NCBI GenBank assembly: GCA_016801845.1
Contig: CM028918.1
Span: forward strand, 20,164,501-20,228,500
Direction: 5' to 3'
Length of the DNA: 64,000 nt
Origin: Polydactylus sextarius
Lineage: Eukaryota; Chordata; Actinopteri; Polynemidae
The position numbers and the translations under genes were made by a program. This document shows positions 25,640-38,999 of this stretch, in pieces. Position 1 is the first letter of the stretch. Each line of letters opens with the position of its first letter. The notes under the pieces were generated by a model that was not told the origin of the DNA, did no database searches, and worked only from the letters and a program-made list of their open reading frames with translations.

Positions 25640-28540
25640 GTCTGCAGCCAGCCACCACGGAGCAGTTTAAGAGCTTTTATGTGGCCTTAAGAGCTTTAAG
25701 TTTAAGAGCTTTTATGTGGCCCATCACAGCCTATACACAGCTGATAGCTAAACACAAGTTGTAATGGTAGCATTTGCTAAATCAAAACAACTCAACTGTA
25801 TCAGTGCCAAACTTAACATATTATCAAGTAAAAAAAGTAAAAACACTTCAAGTGAAAAACCTGTAAGTATGCATTAACACTGCAATTAAGTTTAACATGA
25901 CGATAATGACGATAGATTCTATAACAGAGGCAGCACAGCAAAGTCGTGGTTACTACTGTTGCCTCACAAGTTTCTTGGTGGCTTGAACCCCACAGCAGAG
26001 TTTATATATTCTCTGTGTGACTTTGCACGCAGAGAATATACAAACTTGATTGAATGTTAACCTGTGGCAATAAGCAGTTTAGATAACAGATGGCTGGATT
26101 CTACATTAAATCATGTAGGCAGTCGACAACCTCCAGACGGCCAAGCACAGAGGCCAGGTCCAACAAATATCACAAACTCGTCAGAACAGGAAGATTCATA
26201 CACAAAAGAAGAAATATTCACTTAGAGAGTCATTGCATCCCTTCAATTCGTAATAATCAAGACTGGCAAAGCTGCAGTGAAGCACTGACCTTTACACATT
26301 AGTGCAGCAGTTTGCCATCATCAGTTCGTATGTGCACAGCACGCAGCACCATTAACACTGTAACACACTGACTATGGTTGGATTGAAGCAATGACTCGCA
26401 TCACTCTGAGAAATGTGAGCATCGCTGTGTAACATTGCCCAGCTTTTTCATAAACTGGCAGGCTGCTGTTAGTCCATAATGAAGACTGTGAAATAGTAAA
26501 TAAAATAAAATTAATTCACAGAAGAAGGATTAACACCACAGATTCACAAAAATCCTGATCCTGATCCAGAAAGCATCATCACCCCGAAGCACAGAACAAC
26601 ACCCTGAAGGGACAAACATTTACTGGTAATTTAAGGTTTATACAGTGAATTTCTCCCTTTGTGGCTTTTAAACTCAATTATTCTGGCGACATGAGAGCAT
26701 TTTCTGACCTTTGATCCCCAACATGATTGAATTGGTTTGTTTGTAACATCTGTCTGATGCTCTGTCGCTCTGGATAAGTGAGTTAGTTAACAGCATAAAA
26801 GGTCAGTTTTAATGTGTTGTGCTCTGCAGTGATCTGTGATTTTTCACACTCTTAAAAGTAAAACACCTCTGCTGAAAACCCTGTATGTGTCCATTAACGT
26901 CTTCATTGAGAAGAGGTGGAAAGGTAAACGAGTGGTTGGTAAATTACAGATGTCTCTACTGTTGCACATTAGAAAAAAGTGTGACATTTTCATTTGATGA
27001 AAAAATGCCAGTTTCACATATGTCGAATCAACAAAAGCCACTTCATCAGCTGAGCAGAGCGGTGTGTTGCCCTCCTACAACAACACAGTGTTAGCTCATT
27101 TGAAAGATACTTCAGGAATTCAAAACAGGCTATCTGTAATCCTCAAAAGTAAAGAGTGTGATCTGGGGGTTAAAGGATAATCACACTTGCATTATTCCTA
27201 CAAACTGCTTGTCATGAGAGGCTGTGGTGGATGAGTGCGAATTGAATCCTGACCGAACCATTTCCACTTTCTATCCTGCTGCTGTCGATAAAATCAGAAT
27301 AAGAATGGGTTTAGTTTCTGAATTTTGTTTACAAAGATGTTTTTTCTTGCTTTGTGACCTCAGACTTAAACTCCTGTAGATGTTGGACCTTGAAATGTGA
27401 AATAAATGATGAAATGATGTTACTGTCAGGAAACACTTAAACATTGAGTAGCTAGTTTAAGATGCTTTAATAGATTTATTACAGGGTTTTGATCTTTCAG
27501 ATTTCAGAAATAAACATCATCATAAAACCTTTATTTTACAAGTCTTTATAATCTAATTGTTTATTTATTATTTATTATTTATTATTTATCTAATTATTTC
27601 TCAGTTGTTTATCTCCTCTCACTAGTTCAGGCACAGGTCCAACAGGTGAATTTTTGTCTTATAGCCATATCATGCAGTCATAGTGACCTTTGACCTTTGA
27701 CCAACCATCAAATTCAAACCCAAAATGGCAATGATAAAAAGAGCAAAATTCAAAGGATTCCCCTAGAGGTGTTCATATTCAAGTGAGGAGACGGACTGAA
27801 AACATTTCTGCAGAGGAGGAAAACTAGAAATGTCCTTTAAAGAATCCTCTGTTTGAGCTGGAATATTTTGTCATTTTTAGTAGAAACCTAGTTTCTACTA
27901 AAAATGAAACTAGGTTTCTAGGTTTGCTGAGCTGCTGAAAAAGTCTCCAAGGTCACACTAACAATAAAAGTCGGGAAAATATTTTATCAAATCTTTTACT
28001 CTAACTAGTACATAAATCTTTTCAGGAAATGTATAATTATATTATTGAGAATTTGGAGTTAGAAAAAAAAAATTACTATTTCTCTTCCAACTAATTAAAA
28101 CTTGACTGCATGACTCAAGTTGGATGTGATGAACTATAATATCCCCTACAGCTTCACAGGTTGTTAACATCCATCCATGTTCAGCTGCTTTTCAATGATC
28201 AGGGTCGCGGTGGCAGCAAGTCAACAATGTAATCGGGTAAGTAACATTTTTCAGCTCCTTCTGGAGGATCCAAGGCCTTCCCACGTTAGACGATACATAT
28301 AATAAATGATAAACAGACTGCATTTACCTAAATAGTAATAGTATAGTACACTTTTCTAGTCTTCAAAGCACTCAAAGCACTAGTTGATCATTTATCCATT
28401 CAAACACACGCTCACACAGCACCTTTATATTCTAATTACAATTAGTACTATTCTAATCAAATTCACACACTAGTGGAACAGCCAAGATACTGAACTTGGG
28501 ATTCAGTATTTTGCCCAAGGGCAGTACAACGCGTGGACTA
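25640..28540. other. Non-coding stretch, no gene recognised
   Basis: Contains a perfect short palindrome (27872-27906) and a TTTATTAT-rich patch at about 27555-27592. No coding content is supported. Confidence 0.45.
27872..27906. repeat. Perfect 35-bp palindrome (16-bp arms, 3-nt loop)
   Basis: Arm CATTTTTAGTAGAAAC is followed by CTA and then its exact complement. A partial further copy (AAACTAGGTTTCTAGG) follows directly. Likely a local template-switch product. Confidence 0.9.
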
Positions 28541-28559
28541 GAAGAGGCTGGAATCAAAC

Positions 28560-28770
28560 CACCAACACAGCAATATCATCTCACCAGTGTGTTCTGGGTC
28601 TGTCACATGGTCTCCTACCAGGTGGACGTTCCTCATAACAACCTCCATCAGGTGATGCCCAGGAGGCGTCCTGATCAGAAAAACTACGTCACCTTAAACT
28701 CTTTCACTCAGTGGCAGCAACACAGCCCCATCCTGAAGGCAATGAGTCAGAGAACAGGGAAGGATGACAA
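28560..28770 (-). mobile_element. LINE reverse-transcriptase C-terminal fragment (RTE/Rex3-like family, copy 4)
   Basis: Contains GATGCCCAGGAGGCGTCCTG followed by a region matching the complement of the RW.RHL.RMPPGR part of the same fish LINE family seen at 23853-24180. The orientation is reversed relative to that copy. Frame-broken. Confidence 0.55.
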
Positions 28771-28779
28771 GATGTAAAT

Positions 28780-31700
28780 GTTGATCCTCAAAACATTGTT
28801 TTTTTTAACATATGGGAACATTTCACACAGTGTTGAAGATAGAGAAAGGGAAGAAACTACTGGAAAAACAGTGATATATTCCTTCCACATGCACAGATCC
28901 AGTTAAAATCTTGTGCTTCATAAAAAACAAAAGCCAGAGCTGTCAGAAACTGCAGCTAATAATAAAACAGAAGTAAAAAATTCCATTTTCTGTCTCCGTC
29001 CTACGGCGACTGTCAGAACCTTTTCTGTTTCCTGTCAGTAACTGTGGCGGCTCCGTCTCGTGTCTCGTCTTCTGGCTCTGATTTTGTTTTCATTTATGAA
29101 AAAAAAAAAAAAAACTGACGCACAACTAAGGAAATCTGTTCACCTGAAAGATCATGTAACATTCAACTTTTATTACATGAAGATACTGTTCAGGAAATGG
29201 CAACGTAACACTGTGTAAACAGCTTTACTGAGTTTATTTTTCTCAGCTTCCTGCTTCTTTTTACTCGGAAGAGCTGGACGGCGTCCTCTCCTGCAGCCTC
29301 TTGTGATACCAGCTTCTTTTTTTATGAAAAAAAATCCTGACGCAAGCCACCGCAGGTCAGGCCAGAAACATCCTCAAGTGTTATTGAGTTTTCTTGAAAG
29401 TGACGAAGACATTAAGCCTCGGATCAAGGCTTCATCTTCTTTTCTCGAAATGCACCTCGTATCTTTGGCTCTTCAGAAAAAATCCTGATGTGACACGGCT
29501 GCTGAACCAAATGGAGGTCCTTCAAACTGTCTGACACCAATTTCATCTGCTCTCTCACACACAGTTCGAGGTGATGAGGTTCAATTTTGGGGGATTTTTA
29601 AAAAAAAGCTGATTACACAAACTACACTGGAGCATCGCAACTCTGACTGGGCTCTGCTATCAAACCTGACTTTCAGCCAGTTTTTCTGGAAAATTCTGTA
29701 ATGTTTCACAGTTTCACCACCAGGTGGCAGCCATTGTTCTTCGAGCTACAAGATCATGTGACATCAACGGGATGGTTCACAGTTTTACTCTGTGGTTGTT
29801 GCAGTTAGCTTGATCACCACTTTGAGTGTGATTTGATTGATTGTGTCGCACCCTGGAGGCTATTAATCCACAGTGAAACTTTTGATTTGTTGGTTAGACC
29901 CATTTGATGCTCGATGACTTCCACGATATCATACAGAATTAGATTTTAGAGAATATTAAAGAGTCTGACAAAAAACGAAACTGATGGGAATGTTTCAGAG
30001 CCGCAGTGGAAGCCTCAGATTTTGATTTGCACAAAAGCGTTAGTTTATTCAGAGATGAATACATCAGGCTGAGACGTCACAACATTCACTGGCTTTATAC
30101 TTTAGTCTAAATACAGAAACATTACAAGTACAGTGCTGAGATCATTTGTTTTTTGTTTTTTTTTTAAAGTAAATTCTCGTAATTTATTATCAGACTTCAG
30201 TTTTGAGTGAATATTTATGTATATGCTGTGTATATGTTGTTATACAGCCTGTCAGTCATCCAGTATGTTACTTAATGATAATTTGTTTATTAAATAATAA
30301 ATATAATCACATGATTTGCAGTGACAGCACAGACGCTCAGTGAGAGAAATATTTGAAATGTGTGTCTGTCGATTTTCACCCAGACATTTCTTTGTTGTGA
30401 TATTTTCTAATATCAAAAAGGATTAAATAAATTCTTACCCTCTACTGACAGTTTTTTAAAAACTTTGGATCAGAGATAATTGCAATTATTTTTAGTTATA
30501 AACGGAACTGATAAGAAGAGCTCTGTACTACTGTATCTCAGTACTTCTGAGACTTTGAGTATCAAACATCAATGGGAAGATTTTCCAGGAAGCAGTTTTT
30601 TATCTTTTAAATTGTCATGTTCAGTTAAAATGAAGCCGGCAGATCACTGAGTAAAATTGATGTTAGTTCTCTGACTGGCCTGTTGGTGGTGGTGTTTTGG
30701 TGCAAAAACAGATTGCATGGGCATTGAGAACAACATACTATTGCTGATGTAACACTGTTGAGGATGTTGAGGATGTACTGCTATTAATGCTGTTAATAGT
30801 GTTACATCCTCAACAGTTACTATTATATCTTTTTATAGCAGTCAGCAGTCACTGTTTGGACTTCTCTTTCCCACAAATAAACTGAGTAAGTCATGTTGTC
30901 TTCCTCTTTACTCTATATATTTTTATCTGTTTCTGTTCAGCATCATTCCAAGCACCCATTTAGCACATCAAATAACAAAAATTACCCCTCCTCCCCCCAT
31001 CACCCTCAGATAAAAGTTTCTCCATCAAGGCGTGTTCGAGACAGCGGTGCTCCCTGCAGTATTCTGACATTTACTATCCAGAGCCTCAGCTCCTGAGTGG
31101 AGCCAGACTGATAAGCTAGCAGAGACACACTGACTGAGCAGGAGTCTTTATCCGTCGCACACTTACTCGCTGAGAGCTGTGAAGGACTGGCCTGCTGGAG
31201 TTATTGTGGAGCCATGGTGAATCTGAATCTCCTGTGAGATATCTGAACCTCAGACAGCTGAGGAAATTGCTCTCTGAAGCTGTTAAAAAGAAAATAAAAT
31301 GCACGATTTCCAGAGTGATGGGTGTAAAAAGCCGGTGTGCAATTGATTTTTTTCCCCTGAGGACACAGGACAGAAATCAGGTTCAGGTTGAATGTGTGGT
31401 ACTGCTGACGACTCATCTGACACTGGATCCACAGCAAAAGTTTTCTCATCTGGGAAAGAGCATTGAGTAAACACTATGGCTGGATATCACAGCTGCTGTG
31501 GTAACACTGCAATGCACTGCACATTGTCAAAACTCCAATCAGATGCTGAGATCAGAGGCGCACCTGCACACATGCTTGTGTTTTTACTTCAGGTGATTTA
31601 AACTGACTATATCCAAAGTGATGATATCGGAGCAGAAAGATTTAGAAGTTACAGTCATCTGACACTGTGCAGTGTATCAAAATACATCATGATACATCAC

Positions 31701-32120
31701 TTCTCTGGATAATTAAATCAAACATGTATCTCATTTCCCACTGACTAGAAACACAACTAAAGACCATTTTACAAATCCAAGGTTTCAGAGATTTAAGGGG
31801 ATACTGATGCACTTTGATGCAGGCAGTGATTTGAAGAAAGATGCAGGTGTGGATGGGAGAAGCTGACAACTTTCAGAGGTTTAAGGATTCACCAGGGAAA
31901 GAAGAAATGTGAAGTCAGAGGCCAGAAGCTACATTGCACTGCAACTGCATGTCAGACAAGAGGAGCCCAAAGCCAGATCACAAACCACACTGCTGAGGGT
32001 TCCAACGTTGCTGAAGGAAGGCAGATGGAGGACACACTAAAAAGGTTTAAATGGTTTTGTAAAGTCTGGATCATGCAGTACCTATGTGATCTGGATCCAC
32101 ACTGTTAGTTTGGCTTTAAC
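28780..32120. other. Non-coding stretch, no gene recognised
   Basis: Holds a hairpin at 30749-30820 and A-runs near 29098-29115. The small frames at 30893-31470 overlap on both strands and none is recognisable. Confidence 0.45.
30749..30820. repeat. Imperfect hairpin with internal direct repeat
   Basis: GTAAC..TGTTGAGGATGT pairs with ACATCCTCAACAGTTAC. The left arm carries an extra direct copy of TGAGGATGT, and the loop region has a smaller CTATTAA/TTAATAG stem. Function unknown. Confidence 0.8.
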
Positions 32121-32125
32121 ATTAA

Positions 32126-32471
32126 CTAAATGTTGCTTGACATCCATGACATGTTATCAGCAAGGCAGGCAGTGATTGTGGTGACTAAACAGAGGTCTAA
32201 TAGACTGACAGATGCATATATTTGACTGTCATCTGCACACAGATGTATGTGGACAAAACATCTAGGAGAAGAGTAAAGGACCAACAGTAGATCCTTGAGT
32301 AACATCAGCGGTAACACCAGCCTGGACTGTGGATATGATGCGGGTTGGATTCACAGGCTCATGCTGCTGATACAAAATTCTGACCCGACCACCGGCTCCA
32401 GATCCAGACAAGGATACACTTCTGACTTCTGACCAACATAAACTTCCCAATGTGCATTCAATAAAGCACAA
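32126..32471 (-). mobile_element. LINE reverse-transcriptase fragment (L2/CR1-like)
   Basis: Two overlapping minus-strand frames read VTQGSTVGPLLFS (a decayed PQGS..GPLLF motif) and then HIHLCADDSQIYASV (a decayed YADD box). The order is as in an L2/CR1-like reverse transcriptase, with a frame change between them and Cys in place of the Tyr. Dead fragment. Confidence 0.8.
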
Positions 32472-32645
32472 TCTCTATGCTCTCTGTAGCTCCCTCTGCA
32501 TAAGACTGAGGAGCCATGTCAAACATGCCCAACAGCAACCATTTCACCCTAAAAATATCTGATACTGTGGGAATGACACGGACCGACTTTACTGATCGTC
32601 TTCTCTGTGATCGCTTCATCACATTATTAATAATAAACTACACAC

Positions 32646-32649
<4 letters not shown>

Positions 32650-32682
<33 letters not shown>
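32650..32682. repeat. (TG)n microsatellite
   Basis: Uninterrupted TG dinucleotides, about 33 bp. Confidence 0.95.
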
Positions 32683-32687
<5 letters not shown>

Positions 32688-32689
32688 TA

Positions 32690-35340
32690 GAGTGAGAGGG
32701 AATGAGCCAGGGAACAGAACCTCTGTGTGGTTTTAACGTTGTGTTTCGCATTGGAAAAAATGAATGAATGAATTTGTAGCGGTCAGGCCCGTCACACATT
32801 GATCATTAATATTAATAAATCATTTTGCAACGGTTTAAACTGCGTTTCAGCTGTGTCGCTTTTTTTGCTTCGTCACTTCTAACTATTATATGAAACTATT
32901 TATTGATATGCTTCTGCCGCTGGGTAAAAATGGCACTTCTTTGTTGACGGTGTCATGTACCGTTTTGAGTTACAACCAATAACCACTGAGTCAACCTAAA
33001 ACCGCACGCAAGAACTTTTTTTAGTCAGTGTTGCTTAGCATAGCATCATGTGACACAGGGCCCTGTCCCTTTACCCCCTCTTCCACACAGCATGTCTCAC
33101 TGTAGACAGACACACACATTGACCTAACTAAATATGGCAGGTAAAATAGGCGAATTTGTTGACATCGGACAGAATTTGTTGACATCAGACCAATGCAAAT
33201 AAGTTAAAATGTCATATATTGGTCAATATATATCAGCGGGCCTATATATCATGCATCACTACACTATATTAACACATACGATGGTGCAATCGGATGAAAG
33301 TAACACAACTTGTGGGACCTGACCCGTCATTTCTCTCTGTGGAAACTTAGAGAAGACTCTGAAGTGAAAAGTCAAACCCATCAATTTCCATCTGTTCAAT
33401 TTCCATCCAGTCAGCCTACAGCTGACTACATGATTTCATGATTTACCTACTTCTTTTAATTCTCATCATGAAGAGAACAGCAATGCAAACAAAATTACAG
33501 ACAATTGAACTGCTGTTCAACTGCTGGAACACAGGTCTAGAGTAGAAACCCTGACTCAAACTGTCACTCACTGACCTGGATCTCATTCCAGAGTGTCCGT
33601 CCATCTCAGGTCTGGAAAGGCACGTACTGTAAAACAATCAATAACAAGAACATTCAGTACAAAATGATGAGAGCAGACAGGAAGTCAATATCTCAACAGA
33701 TTGTTAAGTTGGGTTGCTGGTAGTTGAGAAATGCTGTGTTTATTTACTGAGTGCTAAACTGAACCCAATATCAACAAAAATGACTGACAATGACTAAATT
33801 ACTCAAACAGAGACAATCAGGGGTGAAAAGCATCCATCCTAGAAAACCAACATTTAAACTTCATCAGCATTTACAGGACTTTGGCAGTGCCATACTGGTT
33901 CTTTATAAAATGCAGCGTCTTCTGCCAGGAGCCAGTCAGCTGCCAGGTCGATCACCTCCTGGCACTGGCACAATCAACACCAATCCATGTCAAAGGAAGC
34001 AAAAACATATACACAACCAAGAATAGAATAGAATAGAATAGAATAGCACAGTCTTTTATGGTCATAGTACAGTGGAGGTACAATGAAATTGAGGGTGCTC
34101 CCACTGAGCCACCACAACAACAAAAGACAAAGATTGACAGTCACAGTGACAGGCAGGAAAAACAAGCATAAGGGGTGTCATAGAAACCAATACACAAGGA
34201 ACAACATAGGGTGAGAAACAATACAGCATATTAAAAAAGGGGCATTCTCTTAAATAATAGACATAAAATTTTAAAAAAGAAGAAAGATTATAATATATAT
34301 ACAACTGACAGAGTACCACAAAATGTAAACTGTAAAAAACTGTAAAAACTCTGAAGGTAGTGCAAGAAAAATAGTGCAAAGAACCAAAGAACACGACAAC
34401 AGTCATGTCAAAATTAAATTTGGTGGCGAGTCATTGGATCATTGGATCGCAAAAATCATTTGTTCAATCTAATTTGTAGTGACTGTTTCAGCCCTGTCAA
34501 AAATCATATACTGACATTCCAAATGTGTGTAGAGGGTGAAAAAAAAAGAAGGAAAAGGCATTAATTTGATGTGAAGTAATGATCTTTGTCTGGATTTACT
34601 GGAATTTTATTGAAGTTCCACATTGTTGTCAAAGTTCTTGATTATAACTTTGTGATGTCAAAAAAAAACTACATGACGTTCTCAGTTTGATGTGTTGTTG
34701 ATTCAACAACACACAAGAGACAATGAATGATCAATTAAAAAAAAAAAAACACATACACACAAAACTTCCCCACCATCCTTTTGAACTCTTCTAATAAATT
34801 TAAGGTTTTCATGAGATTTTTATCCTCCAAGATCAGTAGCTACTGAGATCCAGTCATGAGAGTTAAATGTAATTTGTTCCTCTCAACCCTCATTATAGAT
34901 CATGATGTCTGCAGTAATTCAGTAACATCTGCTGGTTGAAAATTGAGTTCTTCCACGGTGGCAATACGTGGGAGAAAAAACAGTCCTAATGGCTGCGAGG
35001 GAATCATCAATGTTCACTAGCTCCTGAATAAATAATGAAGACACAGTTTGTCTTAGAAGTGGTTGTATCCACAGAAATCTTCCTCACTCTCTGTGGATAA
35101 AGTGACTGATTTAGTGCAGATTTATGTCTCTGAATATCTTAAAATGCTTGTCTACACCTGTGAACTGGAACGACACCAAACCGAACATATAACTCTACCA
35201 AGCCCGAATGATCCTACACATCTGTGCAGCTCTCAGACAAATAGAAGGAATAAGGAAGTAGTTTGAGAACATAAATGATTTACTTTGTTATAAAACATGG
35301 TAGTTGTACAAACTGTAGTCATAGAACTTAGCAACATAAA
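32690..35340. other. Non-coding stretch, no gene recognised
   Basis: Includes a GAATA microsatellite followed by GAAATTGAGGGTGCTCCCAC, a sequence resembling a common fish interspersed repeat. The 114-codon frame at 34062-34406 lies across this repeat and is not called. Confidence 0.45.
34021..34046. repeat. (GAATA)n microsatellite
   Basis: About five GAATA units read directly from the sequence. Confidence 0.9.
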
Positions 35341-35373
35341 TATGTCTGATTCTTTAAAAAAGAATCAGACATA
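35341..35373. repeat. Perfect 33-bp palindrome (15-bp arms, 3-nt loop)
   Basis: TATGTCTGATTCTTT, then AAA, then its exact complement. No further structure around it. Confidence 0.9.
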
Positions 35374-35405
35374 GAAAGAAACTGTTTCGGAGTCTGTTTT
35401 GCTTT

Positions 35406-35702
35406 TCAAACTCCTGAAGTGTCCTGAAGAGGACACTTATTTTGGATTCTTGTAGCCATGATCTCATTGTTTTGGTCTCTACCCAAAGCTCTGGGCCGCA
35501 GGTGTTGGATTGGACATAGATCAACTGATAAATCTACAGTTTTGCCTTCAAGCTCAGCTCCCTCTTCACCACGACAAGCTGATATAACCCTTCGCTGTGA
35601 ATGACACCCTAACATGTGAGATCCTCCTTCACTTGAGGCAGAAACTCTCTCCCCACTTAAAGATAAAAATCCACTCATTTCCAGCACAGAACCTGAGGCC
35701 AC
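35406..35702 (-). mobile_element. LINE reverse-transcriptase C-terminal fragment (RTE/Rex3-like family, copy 5)
   Basis: In one minus-strand frame the sequence reads VVVKRELSLKAKL, a stop, then IYQLIYVQ and GPELWVETKTMRS. This is the decayed counterpart of the VVVKRELS.KAKLSIY....YGHELWVMTERTRS region of a common fish non-LTR retrotransposon. The 98-codon open frame that spans it is out of register and is not a gene. Confidence 0.75.
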
Positions 35703-35704
35703 TA

Positions 35705-38180
35705 ATGAAAAAACTCTACATGACTAACATAATAATAATGTAACATATAATGGTCAGTAGTGATGTAAAACATAAATCCAGAGATCTGGTAAGCATTTAC
35801 ATTTCTGACACTTAGTCTTCAGTTCAATTTCCTTCTGTTTGTTTGATAAAACTAAGGTTTTACACCGTCTTAAGTTGTTGCCATGTCGACATGTGAGTGG
35901 CAGCCAGTTTGACAGCAGCGTCTCCTTTTCTTACTTTTTCCCCCCTAATTCCTCTTTTTACCTGAACTTTTCAACATTTTAATTAAAACAGGTTTTTCAT
36001 TTTCTTTTTTCACGTGTTTTTGTTTTTGTTTTTGACTATGACAACCAGAGAGCCGTTGAACCATTGGAGTGACCTGGAGCACATCAGCGTTACTGAGCAG
36101 CTGCTCGGGACATTGACCTGTTTGCTGTCAGCGTTTGGTCGTACGACATCCAGAAGAATTCTCATGAGTCATCATGATAACTCGCTGTCGGCCGACGCTA
36201 CAGCTACCTGTGAACTCTGTCATGTCCCAGCTGAACACATCACACCCACAAACCTTCCTCCTCATCTCTGGAGACTTGCAGCTTTTCTTTTTTTTATATA
36301 TATAAACTGTTCATTTATTTTTCTGTTAACTTCTATTTTTATTTTCTTTTTCTGTTAATCTATTTTCATATTTTTTATGCTGTCAAACAGATAAATTTCC
36401 CCTTGATGCTGCTGAGTGAGTGTCGTCACGTCAAGAAAAACATGTCAGTTCTCTTGGCTACACTGAGCTGAAGCTGCTGCTCTGAGCACAGAGAGCCTGC
36501 AACCAACTGAGGAGCTGCCAGATCAAATTTAGGACCGAGAGGCGAGAGATCAGGGCACAGACGGTGAACAAGGAATGTGGTGAACTCGATTAAGGACTTT
36601 TGAAACCTTGTTGGTTTAGATGCAATTAAATTAATTGTGTTTACATCCTCCTGAGTCCAGCAGGTAAATGCCCATGTCTGTGCTTTTTCCTGCCATGTTT
36701 TAAACATCACCTACAAAAGTGAATGAACAATTTTTTTCCCCCACTTGTATCGATTTAAACCGGTTTAAACTGGTTTTAACTGGTATGTGATCATTTGATT
36801 GCACTCACTGCACACTGCAAATGAAGGGCTCGCTCTGTGTCTGCCTCCTGTTCCTGAGGACATGGCTTCGAGATGCTAGGACACGTGGGATTTGTCTGCG
36901 TCATAATACAGCCTGCACACCTCTGCCTTTAGTAATCAGTAATCATCACAAGTACACACATTCATCCTTCCCCCTAAAATAAACCATTATTTCATGTTTC
37001 ACAACTATGAAGAAAGGTTTGCAGGTTACTTATTTCGGTCCTTCCCAGAGATTAAACACAATCTGTTTATCCTGAATCTATCTATCTGAATTTTCTTTTT
37101 TCCTATTTTGAAGGTTTTAATCTCACAAATACACATTTATTAGATGTTAATCTGAATATTTCATTCATTTCATTGTCAATCCTGCTGCAGTCAGCACTAT
37201 ATCTAATAGTTTTTCTGTGCTTTATATTTCAGAGATGATGCTTGATAAATCCCCCCTCATTGTTGGTGAAAGAGAAGAGATATGTGGAAAGGGGAACTCA
37301 TGCACAGATAGTCCTCTGAGATCTGATTCAGATTTCCTGTTGCATGTAATTTGATTTGGTGTCTGGTCTGGGCCACATGAGATTGGACTTCCTGCCTTGT
37401 CCTGAATCTGAATTATTATTATAATCATTGCTGTGTTCGCATGTCTTCTGTCATCTGAACTAATGACCAACAATAGGAGGAACTATTGGAGCCATTTATT
37501 ATACTGGCACCACTGCTACAATGAGTTGTCTTCTTTTTTTAGCCTGCAGTTTACCTCTCCATGCACCTGAGACAACTCTGGGATGAATATTCATGATCAG
37601 AGGAAGCAGAGTGCAGAGAATAAGGTCTAAGGAGATGTTACAGGAAGTCAACAAGATGAACAAGATGTACATTAAGTATGAAATTTAAAAGAAATTGTTC
37701 TGGAGTAAAATGCCTTCAGTGAAATAAAAGATCTGATCACAAAGCTGTCTATAATTTAGATGTTTCCCCCATTAGATGAAGCTACTTGTAAAGGTGCTAC
37801 ATGTTAGATTTTGCATTTGTTACATATCGAATATTAGCATTAGCCAAAAATGCTGTGAGTTTACCATCAAACTTTATTCCTTTGCTCACCAAGTGCTGCA
37901 GAGGTGGGAAGCTCAATGTCCTGTGCTTCAACTTAAGTTAGCATGCTAATCAGCTAGCCCTGACCCATCTCACTGTAGCATCCAACCCAAGAACAACACA
38001 ATACATTTGTTATACATTTATGTCATACATTTTTAAGGTCTTTTTCTCATAAGTGTACAACTTGTACATTATGTGTAATTTATACATTATCTGAGTTTTA
38101 TTGGTGGATACTGTTACTTCAATATAATAACACATATAACAACAACAACATCAATAATAAAATTATTAATAAAAAGCCTA
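35705..38180. other. Non-coding stretch, no gene recognised
   Basis: The 114-codon frame at 36014-36358 and the 94-codon frame at 36426-36710 have no recognisable domains and no splice-flanked context. Confidence 0.45.
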
Positions 38181-38281
38181 ACTGAAGGAAGATCCATGAC
38201 CCACCTGAACCTAACTGTAAGCATTTTCCTGTATGATGATGCTTACAGTTAGGTTCAGGCAGGTCATGGATCCTTCAGTTA
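38181..38281. repeat. Long hairpin, ~42-bp arms, 16-nt loop
   Basis: AACTGAAGGAAGATCCATGA... at 38181-38224 pairs almost perfectly with 38241-38281. The right arm is continuous with LINE 3' sequence, so the left arm looks like an inverted duplication of the LINE end. An miRNA precursor is possible in principle but not supported by anything else. Confidence 0.85.
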
Positions 38282-38499
38282 TCAGACTTCTCTCTTATGG
38301 AACCAGCTCCCAGTTCCACAAGAGAGGAGCCTGATAACTGGAGACTCTACCTCCTATTCTGGTCTTAGAGACTCTAGGAACCACAAGTAAACCAGCAGTT
38401 TGTGATCCAAGTGATCTATTAGGATAATGGAGGCTGATTATTAAGGGCTTTATAGCCAAGCAGGAGGTTTTTGAATTCTTCTCTGTATCTTACAGGAAG

Positions 38500-38999
38500 G
38501 TAGCCTGGCTGCCGCACCAAGCTCGTAGACGGAGCTTGGTCTGGCAAAGATGCCATAGACATGAAGTTCTCAGAGGTGGGACTGGCGTCTGTCAAATGCC
38601 TCTGTGTACTACTGGACAGAGCTACAACCAATCAGACCACTGATTCCAAAAAAAAAAAAAAAAAAAAAACATGATAGAAACTTGCATGAAAGCTTTAAGA
38701 GCTACCTTTTGCTTCATTGTCAAAGAAATCTTGCTGTTAAAATCTCTTAAAACAGCAGCTATAGCTGAATCGAATGATTTCCGCTCCTCCGTGGCCGCCA
38801 TGTTGGCTGTAAACAAATGTGTTTGAGGTCACTTTACTAGTGTGCCATCGCATTAAACCCACACTGGCGTAAAAGCTTGTTTTTCATTGGTTCCTGACTT
38901 TTCAAGATCACGCAGAGCAGAGAATAGGTAGGTTGGCCAGACTGACTTTAATGTAAAATTCAATGCGGAGTCACAGGCAGTATGGGTGGGCCCAGGCTA
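38500..38999. mobile_element. hAT-type non-autonomous transposon with perfect 8-bp target duplication
   Basis: The insertion splits the LINE. ACAGGAAG lies directly before it (38492-38499) and directly after it (39000-39007), and rejoining at this duplication restores the LINE sequence. The ends carry the inverted motif TAGCCTGG/CCAGGCTA. An 8-bp duplication is the hAT signature. A minus-strand frame from 38816 (MAATEERKSFDSAIAAVLRD, then SKISLTMKQKVALKAFMQ) resembles the N-terminal part of RecQ-like helicase frames that recur in fish repeats; this resemblance is from recall and uncertain. The frame runs into a poly-A/T tract. Confidence 0.85.

Noticed and set aside
34062..34406. 114-codon minus-strand frame rich in Phe, Tyr and Cys
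   Set aside because: Lies over an interspersed repeat next to a GAATA microsatellite.
36014..36358. 114-codon plus-strand frame
   Set aside because: Ends in Phe/Ile-rich low complexity and has no recognisable domain.
38181..38281. Calling the hairpin a microRNA gene
   Set aside because: One arm is LINE sequence and no independent evidence supports processing.
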